Shown here: positions 1-6,026 of the stretch, in pieces | How the letters are laid out: each line of letters starts with the position of its first letter | Position numbering within the stretch: the stretch's first letter is position 1 | Assembly: GCA_023390675.1 (NCBI GenBank) | Contig: JAEWCK010000064.1 | Coordinates: 1-8,930 of the forward strand | From: Pseudomonadota bacterium | GTDB lineage: Bacteria; Pseudomonadota; Alphaproteobacteria; Sphingomonadales; Sphingomonadaceae | Length of the DNA stretch: 8,930 nt | Direction: 5' to 3' | Position numbers and translations under genes: made by a program | Notes under the pieces: model-generated | Databases searched by the model: none | What the model saw: the letters and a program-made list of their open reading frames with translations, nothing else | What the model was told of the DNA's origin: nothing

Positions 1-390
1 GGCGGACAGGTTACGCTGACGGCCACCGACACGGTATGGATTCGCGTCACCGACGCCAAGGGCGAGAAGCTGATCGAGAAGGAGCTTGCGCCGGGCGAGC
101 GCTACGACGTGCCGGAGGGTGCGGACCATCCGCGCATCCGCACCGGGGGGCCGGAGAAGCTGACCGTGCAGCTCAACGGCTCCAACGTCGCCACGCTTGG
201 CCCGGCGGGCCAGACCGTCGACACCGAAATCAGCGCGGAGGCGCTGCAGGCGCGCGGTCAGGCGACGGCAACGCCGACGCCCGCGGCGACATCTGGCGCC
301 CGCCGCCCCGTGCCCCAGCCCGCACGGGCACCCGCGGCGAGCACGGCGCCGGCAGAGACTGCGACGGGCAACATCGCCGGCGCGCCGTAA
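1..390 (+). CDS. RodZ-like protein, C-terminal DUF4115-type domain (5' end cut off)
   Basis: The reading frame is open from base 1 and ends at TAA 388-390, so only the last 129 residues are visible. They begin in a compact beta-rich segment containing VWIRVTDAKGEKLIEKEL, followed by PGERYDVPEG and a PEKLTVQLNG stretch. This is the pattern of the periplasmic DUF4115 domain found at the C-terminus of RodZ-type proteins, which carry an N-terminal helix-turn-helix and one membrane helix and help organise MreB-dependent cell shape. The domain ends near residue 80, and the last 45 or so residues are a low-complexity Ala/Pro/Thr tail, probably disordered. The HTH and membrane helix are upstream of the window and cannot be checked. 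The gene lies 76 bases before cpoB in the same direction. The DUF4115 call is fairly sure; a true RodZ role is inference. Confidence 0.75.
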   Translation, partial: GGQVTLTATDTVWIRVTDAKGEKLIEKELAPGERYDVPEGADHPRIRTGGPEKLTVQLNGSNVATLGPAGQTVDTEISAEALQARGQATATPTPAATSGARRPVPQPARAPAASTAPAETATGNIAGAP

Positions 391-466
391 GGGCTGGCGG
401 GGCGCGGCTGCTTGCCGCTATAGCCTTGCCATGTCCTATTTCCTTGCACCGGGGGGTGTGAAGCAC

Positions 467-1444
467 ATGCGTATTTTCCTGGGCCTCGCCGCGATCGTCA
501 TGGCGTTCGGCGCGAGCGGCGTCGCGCAGGCGCAGGACGCCGCGCTCGGCGCGCGCGTCGATCGGCTCGAGCGCGAGATGCGCGCCGTGCAGCGAAAGGT
601 GTTTCCCGGCGGCGCGGGCCAGACGATCGAGCCGCAGATCACGCCCGAGGCCGATACGACGATGCCCGGCACGCCCGCGAGCGCGCCCATCACCGATCTC
701 ACCCAGCGCGTGACGGCGATCGAGGAGCAGCTGCGCACGCTCACCGGCCAGGTCGAGCAGGTCCAGTATCGCGTCCGCCAGATCGAGGACGAGTTCAAGG
801 CATACAGGATCGCCACCGATGCGCGGATCAAGGCGCTGGAGGACGCCGCGGCGGTTGCCGCGCGCGAAGGCGGGAGCGGCGGCCCCGCCCCGGCCGAAGT
901 CGCCGACGTGCCGCCCGCGACGATCAAGCCCCCGGCGACCAAGCCCGCGCCCAAGCCCGCCGCCGACAAGCCGGCCGCCGACAAGCCAGCCGCACCGGCG
1001 GGTACCCGCGCGCAGCAGCTCGCCGCGATCGAGAAGCCCAATACGGGCGATCCCGCCGAGGACGGCTACACCTATGGCTTCCGTCTCTGGTCGGCGAAGC
1101 TCTATCCGGAGGCGCGCCGCGAGCTGGAAGCGGTGGCGGCCAAATATCCGACCCACCGCCGCGCGAGCTTTGCGCAGAACTTGCTGGGCCGCGCTTATCT
1201 CGATGCGGGCGCGCCCAGCCTCGCTGCGGTCGCCTTCTACCAGAACTACAAGAACAACCCGAAGGGCGAGCGTGCGCCCGACAGCCTCTTTTACCTCGCG
1301 CAGGCGCTGACCAAGCTCAAGAAGCCCGCCAGCGAAGTGTGCAAGGTCTATACCGAGCTCACTCAGCTCTATGGCGACAAGCTCTCGGCCGAGATGACCG
1401 CCGAAGTCGAGAAGGGCCGCGCCGCGCAGAAGTGCAAAGCCTGA
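467..1444 (+). CDS. cpoB: CpoB (YbgF) Tol-Pal-associated periplasmic TPR protein
   Basis: This 325-residue protein resembles CpoB/YbgF, the periplasmic factor that links the Tol-Pal system to PBP1B during outer-membrane constriction. Residues 1-22 form a signal peptide (hydrophobic core LGLAAIVMAFGA, likely cleavage after AQA). Residues about 25-46 and 77-127 are heptad-rich coiled-coil stretches (VDRLEREMRAVQRKV; IEEQLRTLTGQVEQVQYRV), as expected for the trimerising N-terminal part. A Pro/Ala/Lys linker spans about 137-180. From about 195 to 320 there are TPR-like helices (GFRLWSAKLYPEARRELEAV, then the repeats with YPTHRRASFAQ and PDSLFYLAQAL). It is longer than the E. coli protein (263 residues), mainly through the coiled coil and linker. 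I chose ATG 467 because a G-rich Shine-Dalgarno lies at 451-458 and the signal peptide begins there; ATG 431 would add 12 unlikely residues. pal is not next to it here. Confidence 0.88.
   Translation: MRIFLGLAAIVMAFGASGVAQAQDAALGARVDRLEREMRAVQRKVFPGGAGQTIEPQITPEADTTMPGTPASAPITDLTQRVTAIEEQLRTLTGQVEQVQYRVRQIEDEFKAYRIATDARIKALEDAAAVAAREGGSGGPAPAEVADVPPATIKPPATKPAPKPAADKPAADKPAAPAGTRAQQLAAIEKPNTGDPAEDGYTYGFRLWSAKLYPEARRELEAVAAKYPTHRRASFAQNLLGRAYLDAGAPSLAAVAFYQNYKNNPKGERAPDSLFYLAQALTKLKKPASEVCKVYTELTQLYGDKLSAEMTAEVEKGRAAQKCKA
959..988 (+). repeat. Two 15-base tandem repeats inside the cpoB linker
   Basis: Bases 959-973 and 974-988 are the same 15-mer, differing only at the last base (g versus a). 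In the cpoB frame each encodes Ala-Ala-Asp-Lys-Pro (residues 165-174). The repeat lies in a longer Pro/Ala/Lys-rich linker between coiled coil and TPR domain, where length changes should be well tolerated. It is a likely slippage site within the gene, not a mobile or regulatory element. Confidence 0.85.
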
Positions 1445-1448
1445 TGCC

Positions 1449-2435
1449 GTGACGCTCGATCCGGCAGCGGTCGAGCGGTTCCGCGGCGATCTCGAACGCG
1501 CGCTGGGGCGGCCGGTCGCTCCGGGCGAACGCATCGCGCTGGCGGTATCGGGCGGGCCCGACAGCATGGCGATGCTCGCGCTGGCGCATGCTGCTTTCGG
1601 GGATGCGGTGATCGCAGCAACCGTCGATCACAAATTGCGTCCCGAAGCCGCTCGAGAAGCCTCGATGGTGGCGGGGTATTGCGCCGCGATCGGCGTTCCC
1701 CACGCGACGCTGGCGCCCGAGCAGCCGATCGCCGGCGCAAGCGTCCAGGCCCAAGCGAGAACGATCCGTTACGCGCTCCTGCAGCAATGGGCGCGCGTTA
1801 CCGGGGCGAGCATGCTCGGCACTGCGCATCATGCCGACGATCAGGCCGAAACCTTTCTGATGCGCGCGGCGCGAGGTTCCGGGCTTGCAGGGCTCGCAGC
1901 GATCCGCGAGCGGCGGGAATTCGGCGCGGTCATGGTCGTCCGCCCGCTCCTCGGCTGGCGCCGCGCCGGCCTCCGCACCATCGCCACGGCGGCGGGCGCG
2001 CCGTTCATCGACGATCCGAGTAATACCGACCCGCAATATGATCGCGCGCGGTTTCGGGAGCTCTTCGAAGCGCATCCATGGCTCGATGTCAAAGGCATCG
2101 CTCGCGCCGCCGAGCATCTGGCGGAGGCGGAGCGCGCAATCCTCGCTTGTGCCGACATGGCGTGGGAGGACCGCGCCGTGATCGAGGAAGGTGGAGTGCG
2201 CCTCGATGCGCGCGATCTACCCCGCGAGGTGCGGCGGCGGCTCGTACGGTCGGCAATCGCGACGGTGCGCGCGCGCACGGGCATCACCGAACCCGAATGG
2301 CATGACGGCGCGAACGTCGAATCGCTGCTCGACGCGCTCATCGCCGAAAGCAGCGCCACGCAGGCGGGCGTGATGGCGTCGGCGCGCAACGGCACCTGGC
2401 GCTTCTCCCCGGCCCCACCCCGCCGATCACACTGA
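1449..2435 (+). CDS. tilS: tRNA(Ile)-lysidine synthetase TilS
   Basis: TilS uses ATP and lysine to convert cytidine 34 of the CAU-anticodon isoleucine tRNA to lysidine, so that it reads AUA and is charged with isoleucine. The protein has 328 residues. The PP-loop ATP-binding signature SGGPDS is at residues 34-39, followed by the family block HHADDQAETFLMR at 127-139, RGSGLAGL at 142-149, DDPSN at 188-192 and YDRARFR at 197-203. The C-terminal third is weakly conserved helix-rich sequence; the protein is about 100 residues shorter than E. coli TilS (432) and seems to lack the terminal lysidine-synthetase C domain, a form common in Alphaproteobacteria. The start is GTG 1449, four bases after the cpoB stop, with no good Shine-Dalgarno, so translational coupling to cpoB is likely. 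An ATG at 1444 is in another frame. Confidence 0.94.
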   Translation: MTLDPAAVERFRGDLERALGRPVAPGERIALAVSGGPDSMAMLALAHAAFGDAVIAATVDHKLRPEAAREASMVAGYCAAIGVPHATLAPEQPIAGASVQAQARTIRYALLQQWARVTGASMLGTAHHADDQAETFLMRAARGSGLAGLAAIRERREFGAVMVVRPLLGWRRAGLRTIATAAGAPFIDDPSNTDPQYDRARFRELFEAHPWLDVKGIARAAEHLAEAERAILACADMAWEDRAVIEEGGVRLDARDLPREVRRRLVRSAIATVRARTGITEPEWHDGANVESLLDALIAESSATQAGVMASARNGTWRFSPAPPRRSH

Positions 2436-2448
2436 TCGACGCTGTTCC

Positions 2449-2479
2449 ATTGCCATTAACCCGCGCGCCCCTATCTTGA
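2449..2479 (+). promoter_or_regulatory. Candidate ftsH promoter (RpoH-like or sigma-70-like)
   Basis: In the 69-base gap before ftsH, ATTG (2449-2452) is followed after 17 bases by CCTATCTTGA (2470-2479). The alphaproteobacterial RpoH (sigma-32) consensus is about CTTG-N17/18-CYTATNTNNG, so one base differs in the -35 element and one (the final G) in the -10. The same bases can be read as a housekeeping promoter, TTGCCA (2450-2455), 16-base spacer, TATCTT (2472-2477). ftsH is a known heat-shock gene in other bacteria, which makes an RpoH reading sensible. This is a motif match by eye only. Confidence 0.45.
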
Positions 2480-2504
2480 GCGGCGGAAAGGTGACCGAAT
2501 CCAA

Positions 2505-4469
2505 ATGAGCGACAACGACAAGCAGCAGGGCGGCCCCGAAAATGGCGGCAATCCCTGGATGAAGAGCCTGTTGATCTGGGTGGGGATTCTCGCCGCGCTG
2601 GCGCTGTTCGTCACCATGTTCGATCGGCCCGGCGCCACGGCGACGGGAAGCTCGATCCCCTATTCGACCTTCCTCGACAAGGTGCAGTCGGGCGAAGTGC
2701 GCGACGTGAGCATCACGCCGGGCACGGGCGCGGTCTCGGGTAGCTTCACCAACGAGACCAAGTTCCGCACGGTCAATCCGGGCGATGCCGAGCTGGTCGA
2801 TCGCCTGCGCGCCAAGGGCGTGATCATCAACGGCCGTCCCGAAGAGACGCCATCGATCTGGTTCTATATCCTCTATCAGTCGCTGCCCTTCCTCCTCTTC
2901 CTCGGCATCGCCTTCTTCGTGCTGCGCCAGATGCAGAAGAATTCGGGGAGCGGAGCCATGGGCTTCGGCAAGTCGCGTGCGCGCCTGCTGACGCAGAAGG
3001 AAGGCAAGGTCACCTTCGACGACGTCGCCGGCATCGACGAAGCGCGCGAGGAGCTGCAGGAGATCGTCGAGTTCCTGAAGGATCCGACCAAGTTCGCGCG
3101 CCTCGGCGGCAAGATTCCCAAGGGCGCGCTGCTCGTCGGCGCCCCCGGCACCGGCAAGACCCTGCTCGCCCGCGCGATCGCGGGCGAGGCGGGCGTGCCT
3201 TTCTTCACTATTTCGGGCTCGGACTTCGTTGAGATGTTCGTCGGCGTCGGTGCGTCTCGTGTCAGGGACATGTTCGAGCAGGCCAAGAAATCGGCGCCGT
3301 GCATCGTCTTCATCGACGAGATCGACGCGGTGGGCCGCTCGCGCGGCGCGGGCCTCGGCAACCAGAATGACGAGCGCGAGCAGACGCTCAACCAGCTCCT
3401 CGTCGAGATGGACGGCTTCGAGGCCAACGAAGGCATCATCATCATCGCGGCGACGAACCGCCCCGACGTGCTCGATCCTGCGCTGCTCCGTCCGGGGCGT
3501 TTCGACCGCCAGGTCGTCGTGCCCACTCCGGACATCGAGGGCCGCGTCAAGATCCTCCAGGTCCATATGCGCAAGGTGCCCCTCGCGCCCGACGTCGATC
3601 CGCGCGTGATCGCGCGCGGCACGCCGGGCTTCTCGGGCGCCGACCTCGCCAACCTTGTGAACGAGGCGGCGTTGCTCGCCGCGCGCCGCGGCAAGCGGCT
3701 CGTCGCGATGGGCGAGTTCGAAGAGGCCAAGGACAAGGTGATGATGGGCGCCGAGCGCCGCTCGATGGTGATGACCGACGACGAGAAGCGGATGACCGCC
3801 TATCACGAGGCCGGGCACGCGATCGTCGCGCTGCACGAGCCGGCGTCGGATCCGATCCACAAGGCAACGATCATCCCGCGCGGCCGCGCGCTGGGCATGG
3901 TGATGCGCCTGCCCGAACGGGATTCCTATTCGCTCCACCGTGACAAGATGCACGCCAACCTTGCGGTGGCGATGGGCGGCCGCGTCGCCGAGGAAGTGAT
4001 CTTCGGCTATGACAAGGTCTCGTCGGGCGCGAGCGGCGACATCCAGAGCGCGACGCGGCTGGCGCGCGCGATGGTGACCATGTGGGGCATGTCCGACAAG
4101 GTTGGCCCGATCGAGCACACCTATGCCGATGACAGCTATCTGGGTCAGGGCGGGCTGCGCAACGCGCCGATGTCAAACGACACGTCGAAGCTGATCGACA
4201 GCGAGATCAAGAAGCTGGTCGAGGGCGGGCTCAACCGCGCCAAGCAGGTGCTGACCGATCACAACGATCAACTCCACCTGCTCGCCAATGCGTTGCTCGA
4301 ATATGAGACGCTCACCGGCGAGGAGATCAAGCGGCTGGTGACCACCGGCGAAGTCGGCCGCGAAGATCCGACCGGCATCCACAAGCCGATCGCCACTGCG
4401 GGTACTTCGATTCCCAAGATCCGTCGTCCCAAGGGGCCGTTCGGCAATCCGACGCCGCAAGGCGCCTGA
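2505..4469 (+). CDS. ftsH: ATP-dependent zinc metalloprotease FtsH
   Basis: FtsH is a hexameric inner-membrane AAA+ protease that degrades misassembled membrane proteins and short-lived cytosolic regulators. All hallmarks of the 654-residue protein are visible. Membrane helix 1 is at about 20-38, a periplasmic domain at about 40-117 and membrane helix 2 at about 118-140. Walker A GAPGTGKT is at 212-219, the pore loop with MFVGVG at 244-249 and Walker B IVFIDE at 267-272. The second region of homology ends in LLRPGRFDR, with arginine fingers probably R332 and R335. The protease zinc site HEAGH is at 434-438, and D512 in GASGDI is the likely third zinc ligand. The length is normal. ATG 2505 is preceded by a good Shine-Dalgarno, AAAGGTGA at 2487-2494. 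The gene is followed by an intrinsic terminator. No active-site residue is missing. Confidence 0.98.
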   Translation: MSDNDKQQGGPENGGNPWMKSLLIWVGILAALALFVTMFDRPGATATGSSIPYSTFLDKVQSGEVRDVSITPGTGAVSGSFTNETKFRTVNPGDAELVDRLRAKGVIINGRPEETPSIWFYILYQSLPFLLFLGIAFFVLRQMQKNSGSGAMGFGKSRARLLTQKEGKVTFDDVAGIDEAREELQEIVEFLKDPTKFARLGGKIPKGALLVGAPGTGKTLLARAIAGEAGVPFFTISGSDFVEMFVGVGASRVRDMFEQAKKSAPCIVFIDEIDAVGRSRGAGLGNQNDEREQTLNQLLVEMDGFEANEGIIIIAATNRPDVLDPALLRPGRFDRQVVVPTPDIEGRVKILQVHMRKVPLAPDVDPRVIARGTPGFSGADLANLVNEAALLAARRGKRLVAMGEFEEAKDKVMMGAERRSMVMTDDEKRMTAYHEAGHAIVALHEPASDPIHKATIIPRGRALGMVMRLPERDSYSLHRDKMHANLAVAMGGRVAEEVIFGYDKVSSGASGDIQSATRLARAMVTMWGMSDKVGPIEHTYADDSYLGQGGLRNAPMSNDTSKLIDSEIKKLVEGGLNRAKQVLTDHNDQLHLLANALLEYETLTGEEIKRLVTTGEVGREDPTGIHKPIATAGTSIPKIRRPKGPFGNPTPQGA

Positions 4470-4500
4470 AGTTCACCCGGCGTTCAAACCGGCAGCGATA

Positions 4501-4532
4501 GCCCTCTCCCGCGCAATCGGGGGAGGGCTTTT
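4501..4532 (+). terminator. Rho-independent terminator of ftsH
   Basis: A 10-base left arm GCCCTCTCCC (4501-4510) pairs along its whole length with GGGGGAGGGC (4519-4528), with one G-U wobble. The loop is 8 bases (4511-4518) and a TTTT run follows at 4529-4532. It begins 31 bases after the ftsH stop. The U-tract is short, so termination may be partial. The right arm also serves as the ribosome binding site of the next gene. Confidence 0.85.
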
Positions 4533-4535
4533 CGC

Positions 4536-4934
4536 ATGAAGGCAGCGGTCATCCTTGCGGCGCTCGCGCTCGCCGGCCAGGCGGCACCCGCGCTCGATCC
4601 TGCGCTGACCGTCGCCGATTTCCTCCGGCGCTGGACGCGAATCGAGGGCCTCAAGGAAATGGCGATCGTCGATCCCGACATGAGGGCACTCGGCGAGCAG
4701 ATGGGGCTCGCCGTCGGCGCCTGGAAGGCGGAGCTCGACGCCGACGAAGCGGCTGGCCGGCGGCCGCGCGCCTGTCCGGTCAAGGGCACCACCGCAAAGC
4801 TGGAATCGCCAGAGCTTCTCGCGGAGCTGCGCGCAATCCCTGAGGAGAAGCGCGGCATGCTTTTCCGCGACGCGATGTTCGCCTATCTCGACAAGCGCTT
4901 CCCTTGCCCGGCGGTTACCCCATCATCCCCATGA
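4536..4934 (+). CDS. Small putatively exported protein of unknown function
   Basis: This is a 132-residue protein whose function I do not recognise. Residues 1-16 (Lys at position 3, then a hydrophobic run to GQA) look like a signal peptide, so the mature protein is probably periplasmic. The mature part is mostly helical and charged and has two cysteines, C80 (RACPVKG) and C124 (RFPCP), which could form a disulfide. The spacing and the C-terminal block, CP followed by SPELLAEL and FAYLDKRFPCP, vaguely recall the Rap1a/Tai-like immunity fold, but this is a weak impression. ATG 4536 has a strong G-rich Shine-Dalgarno at 4519-4528, inside the ftsH terminator stem. Its 3' end overlaps the converging DUF3667 gene by 20 bases. 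Codon use is like its neighbours, which supports a real gene. Confidence 0.72.
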   Translation: MKAAVILAALALAGQAAPALDPALTVADFLRRWTRIEGLKEMAIVDPDMRALGEQMGLAVGAWKAELDADEAAGRRPRACPVKGTTAKLESPELLAELRAIPEEKRGMLFRDAMFAYLDKRFPCPAVTPSSP

Positions 4935-5979
4935 GTACGAGCAGCACGAGGAAGACCGTCAGCACGATCGTGATGAAGACGCTCAGCACCAGCGCGCGCA
5001 GCACCGCCGAAATCCAGCCAAGCCGATAAGCCTGTTTCAACTGGCGGGTGATGTGGACGAACGGGATCACTACGCCTGCTATGCCCAGCCACTGCGCGCC
5101 GATCCCGATCTCAGCCGCCAGCGTGATCGCGATGAACAGCAGCGACATGAACGCGATCGAATAGGTGATGAACACCGTATGGTCGTAGAGCTTGTACTGG
5201 CGCTTCCACGCGAACAGCAGCCAGACGAAGGGCAGCGACAGCGGGATCAGCAGCCACGAGAATTTGTAGATGCTCGACTGGAGCTTGTAGAGCATCAGCG
5301 AGGGATTCTTGTTCCACTTCTCGATGCCGTGATCGAGCGGCGCCCAGCCGCTGAACGCGCTCTTCATGTGGAAGGTCGTGTGCGTGCGTCCCTCGGACAG
5401 ATTGACCTTGGAAAGGGCATCGAGCCTGGCGTCGACTTCGGCGATCCGCTGGTCGTCGCGCGCCCGGCGCGCCGCGCTCGTGTCCTTGTCGCCGCGATCC
5501 TCGATCAGGTCTGCGCGCTGCTCGGTCAGGTCCTTGCGGACGTCCTCGAGCTTCGCGCTCGCGCTGGCGCTGCCCTGCAGATCGGTCGGCGCCGAGATTC
5601 CCGCCCAGCTGAACACGGCGAACATCGCGAAGATCGAAAAGAGGAAGATCGCCATCGGCGAGACGAAGCGTGCGCGCTCGCCTTCGATATAACGCAGGGT
5701 GAGGTCGCCCGGACGCCAGGCGAGCATCGGCAGTGTGCGCCAGAGCTTGCCCTCGAAATGGAAGACGCCGTGGAGGATCTCGTGCCCCATCGCGGCGAGC
5801 GAGCGGTGGACGTGCCCCGCCTGGCCGCAGCGATGGCAATGCGGACCGATCAGCGCGGTGCCGCAATTGAGGCACATGCAGTGCGCGTCGTCATGACCCT
5901 CGCCCGCACGTGGCTCGAGCGCGCGGCCGAGCAATGCACCCGTCGCCAGCTCGCCCGCCGCCTCGAATTCCCCCGTCAT
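4915..5979 (-). CDS. DUF3667 family zinc-ribbon membrane protein
   Basis: The 354-residue protein has the build of the DUF3667 family, whose function is unknown. An N-terminal zinc ribbon has ligands C36, C39, C48 and C51 (CLNC, then CHRC). The conserved segment with GVFHFEGKLWRTLPMLAWRP lies at 71-90 and RYIEGERARFVSPM at 96-109. Hydrophobic helices follow at about 108-128, 238-258, 268-290, 295-310 and 325-350. Between the first and second lies a hydrophilic stretch of about 105 residues, with a charged, coiled-coil-like core at about 142-195. ATG 5977-5979 has only a weak Shine-Dalgarno. The gene is divergent from proA, with a gap of under 50 bases, and convergent with the small exported protein, so it is its own transcription unit. 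The family call is fairly confident; no reaction or partner can be given. Confidence 0.85.
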   Translation of the reverse strand: MTGEFEAAGELATGALLGRALEPRAGEGHDDAHCMCLNCGTALIGPHCHRCGQAGHVHRSLAAMGHEILHGVFHFEGKLWRTLPMLAWRPGDLTLRYIEGERARFVSPMAIFLFSIFAMFAVFSWAGISAPTDLQGSASASAKLEDVRKDLTEQRADLIEDRGDKDTSAARRARDDQRIAEVDARLDALSKVNLSEGRTHTTFHMKSAFSGWAPLDHGIEKWNKNPSLMLYKLQSSIYKFSWLLIPLSLPFVWLLFAWKRQYKLYDHTVFITYSIAFMSLLFIAITLAAEIGIGAQWLGIAGVVIPFVHITRQLKQAYRLGWISAVLRALVLSVFITIVLTVFLVLLVLMGMMG

Positions 5980-6026
5980 GGGCGGGGGCCTATCAGCTTC
6001 GCGACATGCGTGCTAGCGGGTCCGCT

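Noticed and set aside
411..440. Possible cpoB promoter, TTGCCG (412-417), 17 bases, CCTATT (435-440)
   Set aside because: The -10 element matches the consensus at only three of six positions; too weak to list as a feature.
431..466. ATG 431 as a longer cpoB start
   Set aside because: It adds 12 residues before a normal signal peptide and has no Shine-Dalgarno; ATG 467 has a G-rich site at the right distance.
959..988. Tandem 15-mers as a CRISPR or mobile-element repeat
   Set aside because: Only two adjacent in-frame copies in a Pro/Ala/Lys linker, without spacers; ordinary coding low complexity.
230..1567. 445-codon open frame on the - strand opposite cpoB
   Set aside because: Composition is Arg/Gly/Ala-skewed and it spans two well-supported + strand genes; it is a GC-driven shadow.
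2427..4118. 563-codon open frame on the - strand opposite ftsH
   Set aside because: It is a mirror of the ftsH codons in high-GC DNA. It is Arg/His/Asp/Ala-rich with no recognisable domain, while the + strand has every FtsH motif.
4536..4934. Calling the small exported protein a Rap1a/Tai immunity protein of a secretion system
   Set aside because: The likeness rests only on length, signal peptide and two cysteines; no toxin or secretion gene is nearby.
5910..6005. N-terminal extension of proA to ATG 5910
   Set aside because: The added residues are Arg/Pro-rich, unlike ProA, and would overlap the divergent DUF3667 start by 70 bases.
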